From DASVBE01 sp036375995 (GTDB lineage: Bacteria > Actinomycetota > Actinomycetes > Streptosporangiales > Streptosporangiaceae), in NCBI GenBank assembly GCA_036375995.1, contig DASVBE010000244.1, forward strand, positions 1-5,538: 5,538 nucleotides of DNA, read 5' to 3'. Positions 1 through 5,192 of the stretch are shown here, in pieces. Each line of letters starts with the position of its first letter. The stretch's first letter is position 1. The notes under the pieces were generated by a model. The model worked only from the letters and a program-made list of their open reading frames with translations, had not been told where the DNA came from and made no database searches. The translations under genes were made by a program, and so were the position numbers.

Positions 1-182
1 CTGCTCTACCGCCACGACCAGGGCCAGGTCACCATCCACGCCGCCCTCACCATCAGCACCCCCCAGCCCTCACCGCTATCCTCCGCCGGTGCGAGAACCT
101 GCCGCCCGCCCTGGCCGCCGCGCTTTCGGACTTAGAACAGCACCCCCGGCGGTGGGAAACCCTCCGCGATCATGAAACCGTG
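1..182 (+). pseudogene. Partial, apparently frameshifted coding remnant of unknown function
   Basis: I do not recognise this protein. Reading from base 1, the first 22 codons all end in G or C and give a plausible peptide (LLYRHDQGQVTIHAALTIST). That frame stops at TAG 133-135. From base 66, protein-like coding with high third-position GC continues instead in the third frame (ALTAILRRCENLPPALAAAL, then SDLEQHPRRW). The switch falls at or just after a run of six C (59-64), so one lost base would join the two halves. The third frame then stays open far into the antisense strand of the helicase gene, so no natural stop is visible. The simplest reading is the 3' part of a decayed gene that entered from the left and lost its end beside the helicase. 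A sequencing error in the C run is an alternative. The protein would converge on the helicase gene. Confidence 0.4.
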
Positions 183-1955
183 CTACTGGCGGGACCTGGC
201 CCAGCCGCGGATGGCCTGGATCCGGGCCCGGATCTGGTCGCCGGTGGCCGCGGCCAGCGGCGGCCCGCCGCAGGCGCGGCGCAGCTCGGCGTGGATTACC
301 CCGTGCGGCTGGCCGGTGCGGTGGTGCCAGGCCGCGATCAGCCCGTTCAGTTCCTTGCGCAGCGCGGCCAGGCCCTCCCTGGTGGCCACCGGGGCCGGCG
401 CGCTGCCCCCGGCCGCGGCCGGGGGCAGCACCGCGTCCTGGCGGGCGGCGGGACCGGCCCGCCGGCCGGCCTGGCGCTGCCTGAGCAGCAGCCGGACCTG
501 CTCAGGGTCGAGCAGCCCGGGGAGCCCGAGGAAGTCCTCTTCCTCGGCGGACACGCCGAACTCGCCGCCGTCGTACAGAACCCGGTCGAACTGCGCGGAC
601 GCCTCCAGCGCCTGGAACGGCAGCTCGTCGTCGAGGTCGGCGGTGCTGCGCTCGCGCTGCGCCGCGGCCAGCTCGCGTTCCTCCGCGTCCGGCGCCGGGG
701 CGGCCAGCACGTGGTCGCGCTCGGCCTCCAGCTCGGCGGCGTAGCCGAGCAGCACCGGGATCGAGGGCAGGAACACCGAGGCGGTCTCGCCGCGCCGCCG
801 GGCCCGGACGAACCGGCCGACCGCCTGGGCGAAGAACAGCGCGGTTCCCACGCTGGTCGCGTACACGCCCACGGCCAGCCGGGGGATGTCCACGCCCTCG
901 GACACCATCCGGACCGCGACCAGCCAGCGGTCCGCCGAGCCCGCGAACGCGGCGATCTTGCGGCTCGCCGCCGGGTCGTCGGACAGCACGACCGCGGGCC
1001 GGGCGCCGGTGATCCGGCGCAGCAGCCCGGCGTAGGCGCGGGCGTCGGCGTGGTCGGTGGCGATGACCATGCCGCCCGCGTCGGGCACGTCGCGGCGGAC
1101 CTCGGTCAGCCGGCGGTCGGCAGTTTCCAGAACGCGCGTGATCCACTCGCCGTCCGGGTTGAGCGCGGTCCGCCAGGCCTGGGACAGGTGCTCGCCGATC
1201 ATCGGCGCGCCCAGGGTGCCGGCCAGCTCGTCGCCGGCCCGGGTCCGCCAGCGCATCTCACCGGAGTAGGCCAGGAAGATCACCGGCCGGACCACGCCGT
1301 CGGCCAGGGCCGGCCCGTAGCCGTACACGTAGTCGGCCTGGCTGCGGCGGCCGCCGTCGGGCTCCTGGAGATAGCTGACGAACGGGATGGGGTTGGTGTC
1401 GCTGCGGAACGGGGTGCCGGTCAGGGCGAGCCGGCGGCGGGCCGGCTCGAACGCCACCTGGACCGCATCACCCCAGGTCAGGGCATCGCCCGCGTGGTGG
1501 ATCTCGTCGAAGATGACCAGCGTCCGCCGGTTCAGCGTGCGCTGCTGGTGCAGCGCCGGGTGCGCGGCGACCTGGGCGTAGGTGACCGCGACGCCGGTGA
1601 AGTCGGCCGAGGCCCGGCCCTGTGAGTTGCGGTACGCCGGGTCCAGGGCGATGCCGGTGCGGTGCGCGGCCTGGGCCCACTGGTGCTTGAGGTGCTCGGT
1701 CGGGGTGACCACCGTGACCGCCGCGATCTCCCGCCGGGCCAGCAGCTCGGCCGCGATCGTCAGGGCGTACGTGGTCTTGCCCGCGCCCGGCGTGGCGACC
1801 ACCAGGAAGTCCCGCCGGGGCTGCGCGAAGTACTCCCGGTACGCCTCTTTCTGCCAGGCCCGCAGGGGCCCGAGCAGGTCCGCCCGGAGGCTCTCGCCGG
1901 GGCGGCGCCCCCGTTCCTCTTCGTCTTCCTCGGCAGCAGAAACGGGGGCACTCAC
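183..1955 (-). CDS. DEAD/DEAH box helicase, superfamily 2 (ResIII/type I restriction-like core)
   Basis: This is a 590-residue cytoplasmic ATP-dependent nucleic-acid helicase or translocase. All core motifs are visible: an adenine-contact segment LRAWQ (31-35), Walker A ATPGAGKTT (54-62), motif Ia VTPTEHLKHQW (83-93), the DEIH box (150-153, followed by H), motif III LTGTPFR (178-184), motif V VSEGVDIPRL (351-360) and arginine-finger motif VI QAVGRFVRARR (377-387). The first RecA-like domain spans about 30-200 and the second about 270-400. The C-terminal part carries a conserved-looking PHGVIHAELRRACGGPP (550-566). From memory, close relatives of about 600 residues are widespread in Streptomyces and allies, with no settled role. 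The N-terminus is short and acidic (EEDEEE, 9-14). GTG 1955 is the only plausible start: an in-frame TAG lies 12 bases upstream at 1968-1970, and no other start codon precedes the core. No Shine-Dalgarno is visible, and the start overlaps the upstream regulator's stop (GTGA). Confidence 0.95.
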   Translation of the reverse strand: MSAPVSAAEEDEEERGRRPGESLRADLLGPLRAWQKEAYREYFAQPRRDFLVVATPGAGKTTYALTIAAELLARREIAAVTVVTPTEHLKHQWAQAAHRTGIALDPAYRNSQGRASADFTGVAVTYAQVAAHPALHQQRTLNRRTLVIFDEIHHAGDALTWGDAVQVAFEPARRRLALTGTPFRSDTNPIPFVSYLQEPDGGRRSQADYVYGYGPALADGVVRPVIFLAYSGEMRWRTRAGDELAGTLGAPMIGEHLSQAWRTALNPDGEWITRVLETADRRLTEVRRDVPDAGGMVIATDHADARAYAGLLRRITGARPAVVLSDDPAASRKIAAFAGSADRWLVAVRMVSEGVDIPRLAVGVYATSVGTALFFAQAVGRFVRARRRGETASVFLPSIPVLLGYAAELEAERDHVLAAPAPDAEERELAAAQRERSTADLDDELPFQALEASAQFDRVLYDGGEFGVSAEEEDFLGLPGLLDPEQVRLLLRQRQAGRRAGPAARQDAVLPPAAAGGSAPAPVATREGLAALRKELNGLIAAWHHRTGQPHGVIHAELRRACGGPPLAAATGDQIRARIQAIRGWARSRQ

Positions 1956-2776
1956 GAGGTCGAGAGGCTACCAGCGGAGGGACCGGAGAGAGCGGCGGAC
2001 GTGGCCGCGTCGGCCGGGTAGAACGCCTCGATCGCGAGTTCCTCGACGGTGACGTCGGCCGCGGTGCCGACCACCGCGGAGATGCTGAAGAACGACAGCT
2101 CCTGGCCGCCGGCCCGGTAGCGCAGCGGCAGCACCACGTCGGACGCGGACACCGAGTGGTCCTCGCCACCCGGGTAACCGGCCAGCTCGGCGGCCAGTTC
2201 GCGGAGCCGCTGGTCGCCCAGCGCCGCGGCGCGGCGGCGCAGCTGGCTGAGCAGGTGCGCGCGCCACTGCGGCAGGTTGACGATCCGCGGCGCCATGCCG
2301 TCCGGATGCAGGCTGAGGCGCAGCACGTTGACCGGCGGGACGAGCAGCTCCGGGGCGCAGCCGTCGGTCAGCGCGGCCACCGCGCCGTTCGCGTCGACCA
2401 TCTCCCACCAGCGGTTGATCAGCACCGCCGGGTTCGGCTCGTGCGCGGCCAGCACCCGGCGCAGCGCGGCGCGCACGCTGGCCAGCTCCGGCTCGTCAAG
2501 CCCGTGCTGCGGGTAAGCGGGCGCGTAGCCGCCGGCCAGCAGCATCGTGTTGCGCTCGCGCAGCGGCACGTCCAGCTGCTCGGTCAGCCGGATGATCATC
2601 TCCGGGGTCGGCCGGGACCGGCCGGTCTCCACGAAGCTCAGGTGCCGGGTCGAGATGTCGGCCTGGATGGACAGGTCGAGCTGGCTGAGCCGCCGCCGCC
2701 GGCGCCAGTCCCGCAGCAGTTCCCCCACGGACGGCAGGCCCGCCGGGCCCGCTGAGACGGTCGTCATCGTGCTCAC
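1952..2776 (-). CDS. XRE-family transcriptional regulator with MmyB-like ligand-binding domain
   Basis: This is a 274-residue DNA-binding regulator. Residues 16-72 form an XRE helix-turn-helix (VGELLRDWRRRRRLSQLDLS, then ISTRHLSFVETGRSRP). This matches the N-terminal signature of the MmyB/MltR-type actinobacterial regulators. Residues about 105-255 fit the MmyB-like ligand-binding domain, with NRWWEMVDANGAVAALT (121-137), PPVNVLRLSLHPDGMAPRIVN (147-167) and ELAIEAFYPADAATSAAL (246-263). In known relatives this domain has a PAS-like fold that can hold a fatty-acid-like ligand. The last dozen residues (GPSAGSLSTS) look like a tail beyond the usual end and run into the helicase start. It is divergent from the SnoaL-like/exporter operon, which it probably regulates along with itself. 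GTG 2776 suits a leaderless transcript. ATG 2767 (residue 4), preceded by GGTGAG, is the alternative start. Confidence 0.93.
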   Translation of the reverse strand: MSTMTTVSAGPAGLPSVGELLRDWRRRRRLSQLDLSIQADISTRHLSFVETGRSRPTPEMIIRLTEQLDVPLRERNTMLLAGGYAPAYPQHGLDEPELASVRAALRRVLAAHEPNPAVLINRWWEMVDANGAVAALTDGCAPELLVPPVNVLRLSLHPDGMAPRIVNLPQWRAHLLSQLRRRAAALGDQRLRELAAELAGYPGGEDHSVSASDVVLPLRYRAGGQELSFFSISAVVGTAADVTVEELAIEAFYPADAATSAALSGPSAGSLSTS

Positions 2777-2782
2777 CGGCCG

Positions 2783-2788
2783 ACCATA
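2783..2788 (-). promoter_or_regulatory. Candidate -10 box of the XRE regulator, leaderless arrangement
   Basis: On the minus strand TATGGT occupies 2788 down to 2783 and fits the actinobacterial TANNNT consensus. Its distance puts the expected transcription start exactly on the G of the GTG codon at 2776, giving a leaderless mRNA. The expected -35 position (about 2806-2811, CGCGCT) is poor. It directly adjoins the first 17-bp operator-like copy. No experimental support is available here. Confidence 0.4.
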
Positions 2789-2811
2789 ACCAGGCCCGGG
2801 TAGGCAGCGCG

Positions 2812-2828
2812 ATTACCTCCCACGTCAT
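2812..2828. promoter_or_regulatory. Operator-like site, copy 1 (ATTACCTCCCACGTCAT)
   Basis: This is an imperfect inverted repeat, ATTAC-N7-GTCAT, with one mismatch between arms. It shares 15 of 17 positions with copy 2, which lies 25 bp further right in the same orientation. It sits directly upstream of the presumed -35 region of the XRE gene. A dyad with a seven-base centre is suitable for a dimeric helix-turn-helix regulator. The XRE protein encoded next door is the obvious candidate binder, though this is an inference. Confidence 0.6.
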
Positions 2829-2836
2829 GCCGGTGC

Positions 2837-2853
2837 ATTACCTCCCGCGTAAT
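2837..2853. promoter_or_regulatory. Operator-like site, copy 2 (ATTACCTCCCGCGTAAT)
   Basis: This is a perfect five-base inverted repeat, ATTAC-N7-GTAAT. It is the better copy of the pair. Its last base is also the first base of the candidate -35 box of the rightward operon. The centre-to-centre distance from copy 1 is 25 bp, a little over two helical turns. Together the two sites fill the gap between the two divergent promoters. Confidence 0.62.
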
Positions 2854-2882
2854 CGACAGCCCGCCCGGCCGCTGCCGAATAT
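2853..2882 (+). promoter_or_regulatory. Candidate promoter of the SnoaL-like/exporter operon
   Basis: TCGACA at 2853-2858 matches TTGACA at five of six positions. GAATAT at 2877-2882 keeps the conserved A at position 2 and T at position 6 of the -10 hexamer. The spacer is 18 bases. Transcription would begin near 2889, leaving a leader of roughly 44 bases before the ATG. The -10 is weak and the call tentative. Confidence 0.35.
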
Positions 2883-2932
2883 GGCGGCACCGGCGGGCGC
2901 CACGGCCCCCGGATGACCCGGAAGGACCGACC

Positions 2933-3286
2933 ATGAACGACCTGATCGCCAAGTACCTCGAGACCTGGAACGAGACCGACCCGGTCCGCCGCCAGAAGCT
3001 CATCGCCGAGGTATTCGCGGCCGACGCGCAGTACACCGACCCGCTGGCCGAGGTCCGCGGCCGGGGCGCGATCGACGCGCTGATCGGCGCGGTCCAGCAG
3101 CAGTTCCCCGGCTTCGTATTCACCCCGGCCGGCCCGGTGGACGCGCACCACCAGCAGGTCCGCTTCACCTGGGGACTGGGCCCCGACGGCGCCGAGCCGC
3201 CCGTGATCGGTTTCGACGTCGCGGTCACCGACGAGGCCGGCCAGATCGCCTCGGTCTACGGCTTCCTCGACAAGGTCCCCGCCTGA
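2933..3286 (+). CDS. SnoaL-like / nuclear transport factor 2 (NTF2) family protein
   Basis: This is a 117-residue cytoplasmic protein with the small alpha+beta cone fold of the SnoaL/NTF2 superfamily. Family members bind hydrophobic ligands, and some act as cyclases, isomerases or hydrolases. The visible pattern is typical: N-terminal helices (MNDLIAKYLETWNE; RRQKLIAEVFAADAQYTDPL, 19-38), the segment EVRGRGAIDALIGAVQQQFP (40-59), then the strand segments FVFT, QVRFTWGLGP (75-84), VIGFDVAVTD (91-100) and IASVYGFLDK (105-114). The ATG at 2933 has a good ribosome binding site, GGAAGGA at 2920-2926, six bases upstream. It is the first gene of a tight operon with the exporter (29-base gap) and is divergent from the XRE regulator. 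Its substrate cannot be read from the sequence. An enzymatic or binding role towards the molecule exported or sensed by its neighbours is only an inference. Confidence 0.9.
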   Translation: MNDLIAKYLETWNETDPVRRQKLIAEVFAADAQYTDPLAEVRGRGAIDALIGAVQQQFPGFVFTPAGPVDAHHQQVRFTWGLGPDGAEPPVIGFDVAVTDEAGQIASVYGFLDKVPA

Positions 3287-3302
3287 ATCTCCCGACGCGC
3301 AT

Positions 3303-3308
3303 AGGAGA
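3303..3308 (+). promoter_or_regulatory. Ribosome binding site of the MFS exporter
   Basis: AGGAGA lies seven bases before the ATG at 3316, inside the 29-base gap after the SnoaL-like gene. It fixes the exporter start and supports translation from the shared transcript. Confidence 0.7.
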
Positions 3309-3315
3309 CATCCCG

Positions 3316-4779
3316 ATGACCACCGCAACGGTCACCCGCAGCCGGTCCGCCGGCCGCCCAGGACCGGCCTCGCCCGCGCCCGCCGGCCGCAACGGCTGGG
3401 GGCCGTTGCTGGTGGTGCTGGCCGGCACGTTCATGGCCCTGCTCGACTTCTTCATCGTCAACGTGGCGCTGCCGTCCATCCAGTCCGGGCTGCACGCCAG
3501 CCGGGCCGCGGTGCAGCTGATCATCGCCGGTTACGGGCTGACGTTCGCCACCGGGATGATCACCGGCGGCCGGCTCGGCGACCTGTACGGGCGGCGGCGG
3601 ATGTTCATGGCCGGCCTGGCCCTGTTCACGCTGACCTCCGCGGCCTGCGGGCTGGCGCCCAGCGCCGGGCTGCTGATCGGCGCCCGGGTGCTGCAGGGCG
3701 CGGCCGGCGCGCTGATGACCCCGCAGGTACTGGCCATCATCGGCATCGTCTACGCGGGCCCGCGCCGGGACCGCGCGTTCGCCGCCTACGGCCTGGCCAT
3801 GGGCTTCGCCGGGGTCCTCGGCCAGCTGCTCGGCGGCGCGATCATCACGGCCAGCGTCGGCGGGTCCGGCTGGCGCGGCATCTTCCTGATCAACGTGCCG
3901 GTCGGGCTGACCGCGCTGCTGCTGGCCCGCCGGGTCATCCCGGAGTCCGCCGGCCACAAGGCCCGCGGCGACACTGGCCGCGGCAACACTGGCCGCCTCG
4001 ACCTGGCCGGGACCGCCCTCGCCACGGCCGGCCTGGCCGCCGTGGTGGCGCCGCTGATCGAGGGCCAGCAGTACGGCTGGCCGGCCTGGACCTGGGCCAG
4101 CCTGGCTGCCGCACCGGTGCTGCTGGGCGGGTTCGTGGCGCACCAGCGCCGCCGGGCCGCGTCCGGCCGGTCCCCGCTGGTCGACCCGGGCCTGTTCACC
4201 TCCCGCGGGTTCAGTGTGGGCTCGCTGGCCGCGCTGGCCTTCGGCCTGGTGCCCGCCTCGTTCTTCTTCGTGCTGGCGCTCTTCCTGCAGGACGGCCTGG
4301 CCCTGTCGGCACTGCTGTCCGGCGAGGTGTTCGCCGCGGTCGGCGCCGGCTACTTCGCCGCGATGATGCTGGCCACCGGGCTGGCCCGGCGGCTGGGCCG
4401 CCAGGTGCTGGCGCTGGGCGCCGCGGTGGTGGCGGCGGGCGCCCTGCTGCTGGCCGCGGCCGACGGTGGTCCGTCCTGGGCGCCGCTGCTGCCCGGCCTG
4501 GCGGTGACGGGGTTCGGCATCGGGCTGGTGCTCGTCCCGCTGTCGGCCACGGTGCTGGCCGGGGTGGATACGCGGCACGCGGGCGCGGCGGCCGGCGTGC
4601 TGGCCACCGCCCAGCAGGTCGGCGGGGCGGTCGGGGTCGCGCTGGTGGGCGTGGTCTTCTACCGGTCGCTGGGAGCAGGCGCCTTCGGCCACGCGATGAC
4701 GGTGGCGCTGATCCTGCTGGCCGGCCTGACGGCGGTCACCGCGGCGCTGGTCCAGCTGCTCCCCCGCCGGGCGCGGTAG
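3316..4779 (+). CDS. MFS drug exporter, DHA2 (EmrB/QacA-like) family
   Basis: This is a 487-residue inner-membrane transporter, expected to export small hydrophobic compounds by proton antiport. The length and hydrophobic profile suit the 14-helix DHA2 family, with helices from about residue 28 to 482. Motif D1 LDFFIVNVALPSI spans 43-55, motif A GGRLGDLYGRRRMF 84-97 and motif B RVLQGAAGA 124-132. Motif C is the GQLLGG variant (169-174), with Q in place of the usual proline. The N-terminus (1-27) is a cytoplasmic tail rich in R, P and A. A hydrophilic loop at about 211-227 between helices 6 and 7 contains a small tandem repeat. The gene is probably co-transcribed with the SnoaL-like gene and ends 17 bases before a strong hairpin. 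Its substrate is unknown. Regulation by the divergent XRE protein is likely from the layout. Confidence 0.95.
   Translation: MTTATVTRSRSAGRPGPASPAPAGRNGWGPLLVVLAGTFMALLDFFIVNVALPSIQSGLHASRAAVQLIIAGYGLTFATGMITGGRLGDLYGRRRMFMAGLALFTLTSAACGLAPSAGLLIGARVLQGAAGALMTPQVLAIIGIVYAGPRRDRAFAAYGLAMGFAGVLGQLLGGAIITASVGGSGWRGIFLINVPVGLTALLLARRVIPESAGHKARGDTGRGNTGRLDLAGTALATAGLAAVVAPLIEGQQYGWPAWTWASLAAAPVLLGGFVAHQRRRAASGRSPLVDPGLFTSRGFSVGSLAALAFGLVPASFFFVLALFLQDGLALSALLSGEVFAAVGAGYFAAMMLATGLARRLGRQVLALGAAVVAAGALLLAAADGGPSWAPLLPGLAVTGFGIGLVLVPLSATVLAGVDTRHAGAAAGVLATAQQVGGAVGVALVGVVFYRSLGAGAFGHAMTVALILLAGLTAVTAALVQLLPRRAR
3967..3996 (+). repeat. 15-bp tandem duplication inside the exporter gene
   Basis: Two adjacent 15-base units, GGCGACACTGGCCGC and GGCAACACTGGCCGC, differ at one base. 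They encode GDTGR-GNTGR in the loop between helices 6 and 7. The repeat preserves the frame and sits in a part of the protein that tolerates length change. Confidence 0.75.
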
Positions 4780-4796
4780 CAGGAACCTCAGGCAGC

Positions 4797-4834
4797 CAAT
4801 CCGGCTGCGGCCCGAACCGGCCGCAGCCGGATTG
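4797..4834. terminator. Strong hairpin, likely bidirectional terminator between convergent genes
   Basis: CAATCCGGCTGCGGCC (4797-4812) and GGCCGCAGCCGGATTG (4819-4834) form a perfect 16-bp stem with a six-base loop. It lies between the exporter stop (4777-4779) and the GntR stop (4840-4842), so it can end transcription from both sides. No T-run follows on either strand, as is usual for actinobacterial I-shaped terminators. Confidence 0.88.
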
Positions 4835-4839
4835 CGCGC

Positions 4840-5067
4840 TCAGCGGCGCGTAACGAAAGTGCCGCGGCCCTGGCGGGTGACCACCAGGCCGTCCGCTTCC
4901 AGCGCGGAGATGGCCTTGATTACCGTGTTCCTGGACAGTCCGAACTCCTGCGTGAGCGTGTTCAGCGACGGCACGCGATGCTGGATCTCACCGGTGCGGA
5001 TGCGCTCCCTGATGATGTTCGCCAGCTGCTCCCAGTACGGCAACGGCGAGTTCTCGTCCACGTGCAC
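4840..5067 (-). CDS. Short GntR-family winged helix-turn-helix regulator
   Basis: This protein of about 75 residues consists of little more than a GntR winged helix. From the preferred GTG start it begins MHVDENSPLPYWEQLANI. It continues with IRERIRTGEI, the turn VPSLNTLTQEFGLSRNTVIK with recognition helix SRNTVIKAISALEADG, and the wing GLVVTRQGRGTFVTRR. There is no effector-binding domain (FadR, HutC or MocR type), so any signal must come through a partner or the protein's abundance. Stand-alone short GntR proteins of this kind are common in actinobacteria. The conserved part begins at HVDENSP, so GTG 5067 is preferred, with GTG 5061 also possible. TTG 5103 would add a poorly conserved-looking 12-residue leader (MRVRGSHGGCGI) with no convincing ribosome site. 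The usual PSER motif reads PSLN. It is divergent from the small unknown protein and convergent with the exporter. Confidence 0.85.
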   Translation of the reverse strand: MHVDENSPLPYWEQLANIIRERIRTGEIQHRVPSLNTLTQEFGLSRNTVIKAISALEADGLVVTRQGRGTFVTRR

Positions 5068-5068
5068 G
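5061..5068. promoter_or_regulatory. CGTGCACG palindrome over the GntR start codon
   Basis: This eight-base perfect palindrome overlaps the preferred GTG start of the GntR gene (it encodes part of V-H-V). The same octamer recurs at 5137-5144 inside the candidate GntR promoter, 76 bp away. The second copy suggests a possible auxiliary operator, but coding constraint is an alternative explanation. Confidence 0.35.
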
Positions 5069-5126
5069 ATCCCACACCCCCCATGTGAGCCGCGAACACG
5101 CAACTACTACCCGCAAAAGGCATACA

Positions 5127-5156
5127 AATATCTGAACGTGCACGCTAATGTGTGAA
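5127..5156 (-). promoter_or_regulatory. Candidate promoter of the GntR gene
   Basis: On the minus strand TTCACA (5156-5151) matches the -35 consensus at five of six positions. GATATT (5132-5127) matches the -10 at four of six, with an 18-base spacer. The start would fall near 5120, giving a leader of about 50 bases to GTG 5067. The region is clearly richer in A+T than the surrounding genes. Confidence 0.45.
5137..5144. promoter_or_regulatory. CGTGCACG palindrome in the GntR promoter spacer
   Basis: This perfect octamer palindrome lies exactly between the candidate -35 and -10 boxes of the GntR gene, a classic position for repression. It is identical to the octamer over the GntR start codon. 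It is a candidate autoregulatory operator that could also affect the divergent small gene. Confidence 0.45.
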
Positions 5157-5173
5157 CTAGTAGGTAACAGTTG

Positions 5174-5181
5174 AGTCGACT
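5174..5181. promoter_or_regulatory. AGTCGACT palindrome just upstream of the small gene's ribosome site
   Basis: This eight-base palindrome directly precedes the ribosome binding site of the gene at 5193. It could be a protein site in the leader, but a single 8-mer palindrome is weak evidence. Confidence 0.2.
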
Positions 5182-5190
5182 GGAGGCGGG
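5182..5190 (+). promoter_or_regulatory. Ribosome binding site of the small unknown gene
   Basis: GGAGGCGGG ends two bases before the GTG at 5193, with its GGAGG core (5182-5186) six bases from it. This strong site decides the GTG start. Confidence 0.7.
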
Positions 5191-5192
5191 CA

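Noticed and set aside
150..166. Possible helicase terminator CACC...GGTG downstream of the helicase stop
   Set aside because: The stem is only four pairs, too short to support a terminator call.
180..1625. Long + strand open frame of 481 codons opposite the helicase
   Set aside because: It is a shadow of G+C-biased third positions. The minus strand gives all the ordered helicase motifs, while this frame gives a low-complexity G/R/A/P-rich peptide. Only its first bases overlap the coding remnant described separately.
183..2776. Restriction-modification or phage-defence island built on the helicase
   Set aside because: The core is ResIII-like, but there is no nuclease, methylase or other defence partner in the window. 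From memory the helicase matches a widely conserved stand-alone actinobacterial family.
2882..2902. Small hairpin TGGCG/CGCCA in the leader of the SnoaL-like gene
   Set aside because: The five-base stem with an 11-base loop is expected by chance at this G+C content. I see no riboswitch or attenuator.
2773..3328. Minus-strand open frames across the divergent spacer and the SnoaL-like gene
   Set aside because: They run through the operator region and have no ribosome site or recognisable domain. The + strand gene has a strong ribosome site and a known fold.
3256..4692. Long minus-strand open frame of 478 codons opposite the exporter
   Set aside because: The peptide is Q/G/R/H-rich with no domain, while the + strand encodes a transporter with correct motifs. 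It is an antisense shadow.
4832..5155. + strand open frame of 107 codons opposite the GntR gene
   Set aside because: It reads through the antisense of a clear winged-helix gene and the A+T-richer promoter. It has no ribosome site.
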